Positions 1 through 6,957 of a stretch of 14,166 bases of DNA are shown here, piece after piece. This DNA is from JBDKUD01 sp050943315 (GTDB taxonomy: Bacteria; Bacillota; Syntrophomonadia; Syntrophomonadales; Syntrophomonadaceae), in assembly GCA_050943315.1 (NCBI GenBank), contig JBMNOY010000056.1, forward strand, positions 1 to 14,166, in the 5' to 3' direction. Numbering within the stretch: the stretch's first letter is position 1; the number at the start of each line of letters is the position of its first letter. A program made the position numbers and the translations under genes. The notes beneath the pieces are model-generated. The model was not told the origin of the DNA, did no database searches, and worked only from the letters and a program-made list of their open reading frames with translations.

Positions 1-1084
1 GGGGGGCCATTATGGCATCTACTGATAAAGAAACTATAATTTGGAAAGTTGCTTCCCGGGATTTTGATATTCCCGCATTTAAGCCGGGTATCAATATCAG
101 GCCGGAGGGCGCATCAAGCTTATGTATACAGAAAAAGCAAGAGGTATCTGAAAAGATTCCCCGCAGTATTTATGGAGTGCCGTTGCTGATGACGGCGATG
201 CCGGTTTTTGACAACGGTGAAGCAATTCAGAGTCTATGTTTGATATTTCCTCGCTTCCATCCTATCGAAACTTCCTTTGATAAATTTGCACCAATAATTG
301 CTAATATGTTCTTTGAAGGAGCATTTCTGTACATGAGTGATCTGGAGAAGATTACTCACCGCCAACCCTCGGAAAAGTTCGATATGAGCGATTTGAATCT
401 GGGTGACCGGTTGACCCAGGGCTGGGTTGCCGATGAAGCCATAAAGAGCAAAAAGCTGGCTATTAAAGAGGTTGATGCCAGTGTTCACGGGGTACCAGTA
501 TCCATAATGAGCAATCCGCTTTTTGACGAGGATGATGCCGGCCGGGTAATAGGGACCCTGACTATCGCACTTCCTAAAAACACGGCGCTTAAATTGCGCG
601 GCATGGCTGACAATCTTACCCGGGGACTGGAGGAAATATCGGCGGTTATCGAACAATTAGCCGCTTCGGCAGGTGAAATTAATGTAAATGAACAGGAACT
701 AAATAAACAGATTGAGGAAGTAAACAGCCTGGCCGATAACATTAGTGAGGTATTGGCATTTATCAAGCAGATTGCGGATGAAACCAAAATGTTAGGACTA
801 AATGCAGCTATCGAAGCTGCCCGGGCTGGGGAGGCAGGCCGGGGATTCGGTGTGGTAGCTGATGAAATCAGGAAGTTGTCAGAAGAATCTAAAGCAACGG
901 TAGCCAATATCAAAGAATTAATCACCAAAATTAAAGATAATGTTGCAGAGACAACCCGAAAAAGTGAGTTGAATTTACACGCCAGCCAGGAGCAGGCAGC
1001 TGCTACCCAGGAAAAATTACAGCTAGCATAGAAGAGATCACCAGTATGGCGGAGAGCCTTGATAAAGTAGCAAGAGAAATGTAA
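1..1084 (+). pseudogene. Soluble methyl-accepting chemotaxis protein, 5'-partial and frameshifted
   Basis: This is a cytoplasmic chemoreceptor closely similar along its whole length to the receptor at 1732-2880. The matching frame is already open at base 3 (Gly-Ala-Ile before the ATG at 12), so that ATG is internal and the true start lies upstream of the window. The N-terminal two-thirds is a sensor region made of two similar units. The C-terminal part is a short MCP signalling domain with the conserved hairpin tip (KMLGLNAAIEAARAGEAGRG). No membrane segment or HAMP domain is visible. The frame runs to TAG at 1029-1031. After the A5 tract at 1012-1016, however, the paralogue's C-terminal sequence continues in another frame (ITASIEEITSMAESLDKVAREM) to TAA at 1082-1084. 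One indel (+2 or -1) in the A tract therefore replaces the last ~23 residues. The tip survives, so a truncated product might still signal. A sequencing error cannot be excluded. Confidence 0.85.
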
Positions 1085-1283
1085 TTACCGACATATTTAG
1101 GCAACTTTAGTATAAATCGAGAAAGTCTTTTAAAATTCTACTATTATAATGTATAATTAAGGGAAAAAAATACAATTTTGCCACAGCTAATTACATATGG
1201 CGAGTAGTAGTACTACTATTAATTGCCTTTCCCTAGAGTGGCTGGTTAGTAATAGCCGAATTTATAGAAGGGAGGCTGTACGT

Positions 1284-1712
1284 ATGGCGGACGGAGAAAT
1301 GCAGACAGTAGCTTTTGTTTTGGGGCAGGAAGAGTACGGTATGGAAATTAGCAAGGTTCAGGAAATTATACGAGTTCCGGAGAAAACCACCAAATTACCC
1401 AATACGTCAGACTATAACCTCGGGGTGACCAACTTAAGGGGTAGTGTCATTCCCGTCATAGACCTGAAAAGGAAGTTTATGAACATTCCATCGGAATTCA
1501 CTGATGAAACTAGAGTAATCGTTGTGGAGATAGGATCAGGCAAGGTTGGCCTGGTAGTTGATGAAGTACTGGAAGTAATCAAGTTTCCGGAAAATATTAT
1601 AGCACCTACCACAGTAGTTAACACCGGTCTGCAGGCGGATTACTTGTTAGGTATTGCTAAACTGCAGGAAAGGCTGCTTATCCTGTTGGATGTGGATAAG
1701 ATCTTTAACTAA
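1284..1712 (+). CDS. cheW: Chemotaxis coupling protein CheW
   Basis: CheW is the cytoplasmic scaffold that links chemoreceptor signalling tips to the histidine kinase CheA. The 142-residue product has the usual CheW length and fold signature: an N-terminal beta-rich segment (TVAFVLGQEEYGMEI), the receptor/kinase-contact motif NLRGSVIPVIDL at residues 50-61, and a C-terminal half ending LLILLDVDKIF. The frame is open back to 1197. I chose ATG 1284 because GAAGGGAGG lies 8 bp upstream (1268-1276) and because homology to CheW begins there. The gene sits between two paralogous soluble receptors and ends 19 bp before the second, so it probably serves them. No cheA is in the window. AT-rich DNA at 1085-1283 carries two overlapping TATAAT-like hexamers (1145-1150 and 1152-1157) but no clear -35 box. 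Confidence 0.95.
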   Translation: MADGEMQTVAFVLGQEEYGMEISKVQEIIRVPEKTTKLPNTSDYNLGVTNLRGSVIPVIDLKRKFMNIPSEFTDETRVIVVEIGSGKVGLVVDEVLEVIKFPENIIAPTTVVNTGLQADYLLGIAKLQERLLILLDVDKIFN

Positions 1713-1731
1713 AAAACGGGGGGGACTTGAC

Positions 1732-2880
1732 ATGATGTCACTAACATCGTTGGAAGCATTTAAGGAGATTGCCGGGCACTTAATAAATCTTATTCCCGGG
1801 GGAGCAATCTTTGCTACTGCTGACAAGGAGACGGTAACCTGGAAATTAGGCTCACAGACTTTCGATATACCTGATTTTCAGGTAGGAACCAGGGTTAGGC
1901 CCGAAGGGGCAGCTTTCCAAAGCATAGCCCAACAAAAAGAGGTTACGGAAAAAATACCCCGGGTTGTATATGGAATGCGCGTAATCATGAATGCTATCCC
2001 GGTGTACGACGGTGATACAGTAACCCAGAGCTTTTTGGTAATAATACCCAGGTTACACCCAATAGCCAAATCATTTAATGATTTTGCCCCTCTTATTGCC
2101 AATATGTTTCCTGAGGGTGCTTTCCTATGTATGACTGATCTAACCAAGATTGCCTACAGACATGCTTCAGACAAGTTTGATATGCCTGATTTACAGCTGG
2201 GAGATCCCCTCCGGGAAGGCTGGATTGCTGATCGGGCGATAAAGACTAAAAGCCTGGCGGTGGAGGAAGTGGATGCCAGCGTTCACGGTGTGCCGGTTTT
2301 AATTATGAGTAACCCGTGTTTTGACGAAGACGATAACAGCAAAGTAGTAGCTACTTTTTGCATTGCCTTGCCCAAGCAGAATGCAGTTAACTTAAGGCAG
2401 TTATCCAGTAATCTAACCAGTGGACTTCAGGAGATTTCGGCAGTGATTGAAGAACTGGCGGCATCTGCCAGTGAAATCAATACTAACGAACAGGAACTTA
2501 ATAATCACATAGAAGAAGTCAACAAACTGGCAGACAAGATAAGTGAAGTACTGGCATTTATAAAGCAGATCGCTGATGAAACTAAAATGCTGGGCCTTAA
2601 TGCCGCTATTGAAGCAGCCCGGGCAGGGGAAGCAGGACGGGGGTTCGGGGTAGTTGCCGAGGAAATTAGAAAACTGTCCGATCAATCCAAAGAGACTGTA
2701 GTTAGTATTCGTGATTTAATTACTAAAATAAAAACCGATGTTAGTGAGACGACTAAGAAAAGTGAATTAAACCTGCATGCCAGCCAGGAGCAAGCTGCAG
2801 CTACAGAGGAGATTACCGCCAGTGTTCAGGAGATTAGCAGCCTGGCTGAACAACTGGACAAAATTGCTAAAGAAATTTAA
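1732..2880 (+). CDS. Soluble methyl-accepting chemotaxis protein with duplicated sensor unit
   Basis: This is a cytoplasmic chemoreceptor of 382 residues, read from ATG 1732 (ATG 1735 is an equally possible start) behind a G-rich ribosome-binding site at 1718-1724. Residues ~18-107 and ~121-215 are two copies of one unit at an offset of about 105 residues. Matching landmarks are FDIPDFQVG (44-52) with FDMPDLQLG (149-157), and YG...NAIPVYD (80-93) with HG...SNPCFD (185-198). Residues ~225-382 form a short MCP signalling domain. Its tip is at ~272-320 (IKQIADETKMLGLNAAIEAA) and it ends with a helix containing the Gln/Glu-rich segment HASQEQAAATEEITAS, a plausible methylation or pairing helix. 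There is no signal peptide, membrane helix or HAMP domain, so it should sense an internal signal; the ligand is unknown. It lies 19 bp behind cheW and is a paralogue of the frameshifted receptor upstream. Confidence 0.93.
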   Translation: MMSLTSLEAFKEIAGHLINLIPGGAIFATADKETVTWKLGSQTFDIPDFQVGTRVRPEGAAFQSIAQQKEVTEKIPRVVYGMRVIMNAIPVYDGDTVTQSFLVIIPRLHPIAKSFNDFAPLIANMFPEGAFLCMTDLTKIAYRHASDKFDMPDLQLGDPLREGWIADRAIKTKSLAVEEVDASVHGVPVLIMSNPCFDEDDNSKVVATFCIALPKQNAVNLRQLSSNLTSGLQEISAVIEELAASASEINTNEQELNNHIEEVNKLADKISEVLAFIKQIADETKMLGLNAAIEAARAGEAGRGFGVVAEEIRKLSDQSKETVVSIRDLITKIKTDVSETTKKSELNLHASQEQAAATEEITASVQEISSLAEQLDKIAKEI

Positions 2881-2897
2881 AACCAGTGACTTTTATG

Positions 2898-2925
2898 AAC
2901 CAGAGCTAATAGCTCTGGTTTTATT
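2898..2925 (+). terminator. Rho-independent terminator after chemotaxis module
   Basis: A perfect 10-bp stem (AACCAGAGCT / AGCTCTGGTT) with a 3-nt loop is followed by a T-rich run. It lies 17 bp after the receptor stop codon and closes the chemotaxis unit. Confidence 0.9.
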
Positions 2926-3030
2926 GTTATAAATAGGGCACGCTTTTGAATATATTATTAGTACCAAAAAAATATTATTATCTATTTAAAAATTTGCCTG
3001 AATGTTGTAAAATATAGCCAAAGTAAGTAA

Positions 3031-3345
3031 ATTAATGGCATAAATGTAAAGCTGCCACCCATTAGTTATCATTTCAATCTAGAAGTAATTCCTAATCTGT
3101 ACAGGGATTACCGCCTTATCAGCAATGGTTTAAAAATAACTGACATTAAACCACACTACGTAGGCCCAATCCATATTCTAGACAAGTCTTGGGCAAGTAA
3201 ATTTGCAGTATACAACTCTAAGTCATACTATACCCATACCCTATATAAACTAAGGTTCATAGTACCATTTCTTTTTAGATGGTTAAAAGAGTCCCGGGGA
3301 AGTGGAATTCTTTTAAACCATATAGAGAAAAAAGTTAGGAGGTGA
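3031..3345 (+). pseudogene. Start-less, methionine-free open frame; probable gene remnant
   Basis: The frame beginning after TAA 3028-3030 runs 104 codons without a stop to TGA 3343-3345. It contains no ATG, GTG or TTG codon in frame, so it cannot be a normally initiated gene of any length. The conceptual product is basic and aromatic-rich, with readable blocks such as PNLYRDYRLISNGL, DIKPHYVGPIHILDKSW and YKLRFIVPFLFRWLKE, and does not look like random translation. I do not recognise the family. The most economical reading is the 3' end of a gene whose 5' part was lost. The stop codon is embedded in a perfect Shine-Dalgarno sequence (AGGAGGTGA, 3337-3345), as happens at junctions of tightly packed genes. 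The 105 bp between the upstream terminator and this frame are AT-rich, with nothing recognisable in them. Confidence 0.4.
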
Positions 3346-3398
3346 GTAATTCAACCACTGTTTTTGGTTTTAATTGATTATTTGAGGGAGGGTTTAGA

Positions 3399-3995
3399 AT
3401 GTCTCAACAAGGACAAGGATGGGCCAATCCTGCTCCTGCAGGATTAACCGCGCTGGCTATAGCGTGTTTTACTTTTTATGCATTGCTAACCGGCAAAGTC
3501 GATCATACGGCACTGCCTTTGCTGGGTGCATGGCTAATCGGTGGTTTCCTGGTACAGGTAATTGTAGGTGTTATTGAACTAAAAGAGGGCAGTTTAATTG
3601 GTGGTAATGTTTTCACTGTATTTGCTGCCTTTTTTATGCTTACTGGTGGTATAGAGATGTTTGTTAAGTTTATATACGCTACTAATAATCTAGCTCTTGA
3701 TGCACGTATGGACGGTTGGGCGTGGCTGGTACTCTCTATCACGCTACTTGTCTGGTGCTTTGGCTATTTTAAGACCGCCCCGTTATCCCTGAACCTGGCA
3801 GTTATAGGTTTGGTTTTTGCGTGTCCCTTAATAGCCTTTAAGGATTTAGGATTATTGGGAGCATCAGCGGGTATTGCTGCCGGCAATTTACTGCTTTTTA
3901 CAGGAATCATGGGTCTTTATACTGCCGCCGGGATAATTCTTAATACCACTTATGGTAAAACAATATTACCTATGGGAGGACCGTTTATCAAATAA
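3399..3995 (+). CDS. GPR1/FUN34/YaaH (SatP-type) acetate transporter
   Basis: This is a 198-residue polytopic inner-membrane protein of the acetate uptake transporter family, which in characterised members carries acetate or succinate, probably with protons. The family signature NPAPAGL is at residues 10-16 (usual form NPAPLGL). About six hydrophobic helices follow, for example ALAIACFTFYALL, LLGAWLIGGFLVQVIVGVI, VFTVFAAFFMLTGGIEMF and LVLSITLLVWCFGYF. Length and layout match the bacterial family. The start is supported by GAGGGAGGG at 3384-3392, 6 bp upstream. The gene stands alone between the remnant and its own terminator. The direction of transport (uptake or export of acetate) cannot be told from sequence. 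In an anaerobe that makes or uses acetate, either is plausible. Confidence 0.92.
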   Translation: MSQQGQGWANPAPAGLTALAIACFTFYALLTGKVDHTALPLLGAWLIGGFLVQVIVGVIELKEGSLIGGNVFTVFAAFFMLTGGIEMFVKFIYATNNLALDARMDGWAWLVLSITLLVWCFGYFKTAPLSLNLAVIGLVFACPLIAFKDLGLLGASAGIAAGNLLLFTGIMGLYTAAGIILNTTYGKTILPMGGPFIK

Positions 3996-4032
3996 GACTG
4001 TCTACCAGTAGATATAGATACTTTGGGCGCTT

Positions 4033-4060
4033 AGCAGGTTTTCAAACCTGCTTTTATTTT
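4033..4060 (+). terminator. Rho-independent terminator after acetate transporter gene
   Basis: AGCAGGTTT (4033-4041) pairs with AAACCTGCT (4044-4052), followed by TTTATTTT. It lies about 40 bp after the transporter stop codon and insulates it from the purine operon. Confidence 0.9.
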
Positions 4061-4106
4061 GCTTACTGCCGGAATGAAGAACAGCTTATTAATTTGACCG
4101 CTTAAA

Positions 4107-4135
4107 TTGACAGGTGGCAGAAGCTTTGATAATAT
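4107..4135 (+). promoter_or_regulatory. Sigma-A-type promoter of the purine operon
   Basis: There is a consensus -35 TTGACA at 4107-4112, a 17-bp spacer and TAATAT at 4130-4135 (4 of 6 matches to TATAAT; GATAAT at 4128-4133 is an alternative). Transcription would begin near 4142, just before the riboswitch aptamer, which agrees with a leader-controlled operon. Confidence 0.65.
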
Positions 4136-4144
4136 CAGGGTGTA

Positions 4145-4275
4145 AGGGCGCAAAATAATACCAAACACGAAAGTGTGTCTAGGGTTCCGCATGCTTTTGG
4201 TATGGTCTGGACCGAGTGGCGCAGGTGCATTGCACTACACCGTATAGGGATAAAAACCCAGGCGGATAGGTTTCG
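4145..4275 (+). promoter_or_regulatory. ykkC-family riboswitch, probably the PRPP-sensing subtype
   Basis: Conserved ykkC-family elements are present in order: the CACGAAAGTG mini-hairpin (4166-4175), TCTAGGGTTCCGC (4178-4190), GGTCTGGACCGAGTGGCGCAG (around 4204-4223, read in two parts: GGTCTGG and ACCGAGTGGCGCAG), ACACCG (4237-4242), and GGGATAAAAACCC followed by AGGCGGATAGG (4247-4270). ATACCAAA (4158-4165) can pair with TTTGGTAT (4196-4203). Family members sense guanidine, ppGpp, PRPP or nucleoside diphosphates. Placement directly before a de novo purine operon, the extended 3' part, and a terminator that the aptamer would disrupt all point to the PRPP class, an ON switch. PRPP is the substrate of PurF encoded in the same operon. 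The subtype is inferred mainly from context. Confidence 0.85.
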
Positions 4276-4302
4276 GTTATGAAACTATCCACCCGGGTTT
4301 TT
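4252..4302 (+). terminator. Riboswitch-controlled intrinsic terminator
   Basis: AAAAACCC (4252-4259) pairs with GGGTTTTT (4295-4302). Inside are GG/CC, GGATAG/CTATCC and TTTC/GAAA, with two 1-nt mismatches, one bulge and the loop GGTTAT. The 5' arm is the aptamer's 3' segment (4252-4270), so ligand-bound aptamer and terminator are mutually exclusive. That is the expected layout of an ON switch. Confidence 0.88.
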
Positions 4303-4389
4303 GTGCTTAGGGCCTTTGAACAGGCTATAGTACCTGGATTGCATTACTCACTGTATTATGTATGTTTTTATTATTACAAGGGGGGATAA

Positions 4390-4917
4390 TTGACAGTGCG
4401 AGTAGGAATTATAATGGGTAGTGATTCTGACCTTAGTATAATGAGGCAAGCTTGTGATATTTTAGATCAATTTGGAGTGGATTATGATATTAATATTTAT
4501 TCAGCCCACCGGTTGCCCCGGGAGACGGCAGAATACTCATTAACAGCGATGGACAAAGGGTATAATGTCATTATTGCCGGCGCCGGGGGAGCTGCTCACT
4601 TACCGGGAGTAGTGGCTGCGCACACTATTTTGCCGGTTATTGGTGTACCTATTAAAACCAGTGCTCTGGGAGGTGTTGATTCGCTTTATTCTATTGTCCA
4701 GATGCCCAAAGGTATACCAGTGGCGACAGTGGCCATTAACGGCAGTGCCAATGCGGCATTGCTGGCTATAGAAATTATGGCCGGGCAAGATAAAAGTTTG
4801 CAGGACAAGTTAATCGCTTATCGCCGCCAAATGGCAGCCGATGCATTGGCTAAGGACAGCAAACTGAAAGATATCGGTATTGATAAATACCTGCAGCAGA
4901 AGGAGGCCGGTAAATGA
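4390..4917 (+). CDS. purE: N5-carboxyaminoimidazole ribonucleotide mutase (class I PurE)
   Basis: PurE makes 4-carboxy-AIR in step 6 of IMP synthesis. Conserved motifs of the class I enzyme are GSDSD at residues 10-14 (phosphate and ribose site), SAHR at 38-41 (catalytic His) and AGAGGAAHLPG at 63-73. The length of 175 residues is close to the usual 160-170. The start is TTG 4390 or GTG 4396. A G-run ribosome-binding site (4380-4386) is close to the TTG and about 10 bp from the GTG, so the choice is open and affects two residues. This is the first gene after the riboswitch. Its stop overlaps the purB start (ATGA). SAHR rather than SAHK suggests the N5-CAIR-using class, yet no purK is nearby. 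Confidence 0.96.
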   Translation: MTVRVGIIMGSDSDLSIMRQACDILDQFGVDYDINIYSAHRLPRETAEYSLTAMDKGYNVIIAGAGGAAHLPGVVAAHTILPVIGVPIKTSALGGVDSLYSIVQMPKGIPVATVAINGSANAALLAIEIMAGQDKSLQDKLIAYRRQMAADALAKDSKLKDIGIDKYLQQKEAGK

Positions 4918-6209
4918 TTGAAAGATACACTCTGCCGGAGATAGGTGCAATTTGGTCTGAACATAGTAAACTTCAAAACTGGCTGAAAATAGAGATAGCG
5001 GCCTGTGAAGGCTGGGCGCGCCTGGGGAAAATTCCTGCGGAGGCGTTAGAAGTTATTAAAAAGAGAGCAGATTTTGATGAAAAACGCGTGAAAGAAATTG
5101 AAGCCGAGGTACGTCACGATGTTATTGCTTTTCTGACCAATGTCGCTGAATATGTGGGTGACGAATCCAAGTATATTCATCTGGGGCTTACTTCTTCGGA
5201 TATCCTGGATACCGGCATGGCGTTACAGATGAGAGATTCAGCCGACTTAATCCTGGGTAAGATGAAAACTCTGCAAAACGTCATAAAAGAGAAAGCCCGG
5301 CAGTATAAACTCACCCTATGTATTGGCAGAACTCACGGTGTTCATGGTGAACCGACTACTTTCGGCCTCAAAATGGCCTTGTGGTATACAGAGATGGCCC
5401 GTAATATTGAACGGTTGCAGCAGGCCCGGGAAGTTATTGCTTATGGAGCCATTTCCGGGGCAGTGGGTAATTTTGCTCACCTTAATCCATTAGTAGAGGA
5501 ACATGTTTGTCAGACTTTGGGACTTAAGGTTTGTCCGGTATCTACCCAGATAATCCAAAGAGACCGTCATGCTCAATTTGTTGCTACCCTAGCTGTTTGT
5601 GCCAGTTCTCTGGAAAAAATGGCTACTGAGATAAGGAATCTACAGAGGACTGATATCCTCGAAGTGGAAGAACCTTTCCGCAAAGGACAGAAGGGATCTT
5701 CAGCTATGCCGCACAAACGTAATCCTATGATGAGTGAAAGGGTAGCCGGCCTTTCCCGGGTAATTCGCGGCAATGCCCTGGCGGCGATGGAAAATGTAGC
5801 TCTGTGGCATGAGCGGGATCTAACCCATTCTTCGGTGGAACGGGTTATTATCCCTGACAGCTGTATCCTGCTTTACTACATGTTGGACAAGTTTACGGCG
5901 ATAATTAAAGGCCTGGTAGTATATGAAGATAATATGGCCGAGAATATAAAGAAAACCCAGGGTCTGGTGTTTTCCCAGCAGCTGATGCTGGCCCTGGTTA
6001 ACAAGGGCTGCTTGCGTGAGGAAGCCTACCGGCTGGTGCAAACTAATGCCATGAAAAGCTGGAACCAACGCCTGGACTTTAAATCATTGATTTTAGAAGA
6101 TAAGAAAATAATGTCCTTGTTATCCGAGGATGAAATAAACCGGATTTTTGATTATGGGGTTTACACTGCCAATGTAGATTATATATTTAAACGTTGCGGA
6201 TTGGAGTAG
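4914..6209 (+). CDS. purB: Adenylosuccinate lyase
   Basis: This cytoplasmic homotetrameric lyase of the fumarase/aspartase superfamily removes fumarate from SAICAR to give AICAR, and from adenylosuccinate to give AMP. The 431 residues match the short Bacillus-type PurB. Visible motifs are RHDV (67-70), TSSD (93-96), the catalytic-His region RTHGVHGEPTTFG (139-151) and the flexible-loop signature SSAMPHKRNP (262-271) carrying the catalytic Ser. ATG 4914 overlaps the purE stop by 4 bp and follows AAGGAGG at 4900-4906, so translation is probably coupled. Confidence 0.97.
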   Translation: MIERYTLPEIGAIWSEHSKLQNWLKIEIAACEGWARLGKIPAEALEVIKKRADFDEKRVKEIEAEVRHDVIAFLTNVAEYVGDESKYIHLGLTSSDILDTGMALQMRDSADLILGKMKTLQNVIKEKARQYKLTLCIGRTHGVHGEPTTFGLKMALWYTEMARNIERLQQAREVIAYGAISGAVGNFAHLNPLVEEHVCQTLGLKVCPVSTQIIQRDRHAQFVATLAVCASSLEKMATEIRNLQRTDILEVEEPFRKGQKGSSAMPHKRNPMMSERVAGLSRVIRGNALAAMENVALWHERDLTHSSVERVIIPDSCILLYYMLDKFTAIIKGLVVYEDNMAENIKKTQGLVFSQQLMLALVNKGCLREEAYRLVQTNAMKSWNQRLDFKSLILEDKKIMSLLSEDEINRIFDYGVYTANVDYIFKRCGLE

Positions 6210-6237
6210 AGGTAAATTTAAGGGGGAAATAAATTAT

Positions 6238-6957
6238 ATGCAGCCCGGAACACTAATGTATGAAGGCAAAGCCAAGCAGATTTACAGCACAGGTAATGAT
6301 GACCGGGTATTAATGGTTTATAAAGATGACGCTACTGCTTTTGACGGCACCAAAAAGGGAATTATCAGAAACAAGGGTATGATTAATAACCGCATTACTT
6401 GCCTGCTTTATAAATTCCTCGAAAAAAACGGGATAAGAACTCATGTAATAGAGAAAATCGATGAAAGAACGGTGCTGGTCAAAAAGTTGCAGATGCTCCC
6501 CATAGAAGTTGTTATACGCAACCGCATAGCCGGCAGTTTGGCAAAACGAGTGGGAAAGGAAGAAGGAACAGAACTAGCTGCTCCTATCCTGGAGCTTTAC
6601 TACAAAAATGACGAATTGCATGATCCCATGATTAATGAGTATCACGCCCGGGTTATGGGCTGGGTTAGTGATGAACAATTAGCACTGGTAAAAGAGATGG
6701 CTTTCAAAATAAATTCCATACTGCAGCAATTCTTCGCAAGTATAGGCATAATTTTAGTGGATTTTAAACTGGAGTTCGGCATCTATCAGGATGAAGTAGT
6801 ACTGGGTGATGAGATTTCTCCCGACAGCTGCCGCTTATGGGATAAAGAAAGTCTGGAAAAACTAGATAAAGACCGCTTCCGTCGTGACCTGGGCCAAGAA
6901 GAAGAAGCCTACCTGGAGGTTGTACGCAGGATCGAAGCGGTGTTAGGGGAAGAATAG
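6238..6957 (+). CDS. purC: Phosphoribosylaminoimidazole-succinocarboxamide synthase (SAICAR synthetase)
   Basis: PurC ligates aspartate to CAIR using ATP, giving SAICAR, the PurB substrate. The 239-residue length is standard. Motifs seen are YEGKAKQIY at 8-16 (nucleotide-binding strand-loop), DDATAFDGTKKG (30-41), PIEVVIRNRIAGSL (88-101), LVDFKLEFG (173-181) and DEISPDSCRLWD (191-202). The last two are the family signatures. The start has AGGGGG at 6221-6226, about 11 bp upstream, and lies 28 bp after purB. It is the last gene before the 360-bp gap. Confidence 0.97.
   Translation: MQPGTLMYEGKAKQIYSTGNDDRVLMVYKDDATAFDGTKKGIIRNKGMINNRITCLLYKFLEKNGIRTHVIEKIDERTVLVKKLQMLPIEVVIRNRIAGSLAKRVGKEEGTELAAPILELYYKNDELHDPMINEYHARVMGWVSDEQLALVKEMAFKINSILQQFFASIGIILVDFKLEFGIYQDEVVLGDEISPDSCRLWDKESLEKLDKDRFRRDLGQEEEAYLEVVRRIEAVLGEE

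Noticed and set aside
1205..1218. 14-bp perfect palindrome TAGTAGTACTACTA before cheW
   Set aside because: It is low-complexity triplet sequence, too short and AT-rich for a terminator, with no second copy to suggest an operator.
1197..1283. Upstream extension of cheW to ATG 1197
   Set aside because: There is no ribosome-binding site, the residues are not CheW-like, and a strong site precedes ATG 1284.
4145..4275. Guanidine-I riboswitch as the identity of the ykkC element
   Set aside because: Possible by shared core, but guanidine-I leaders control efflux and urea-carboxylase genes. The purine operon context favours the PRPP subtype.
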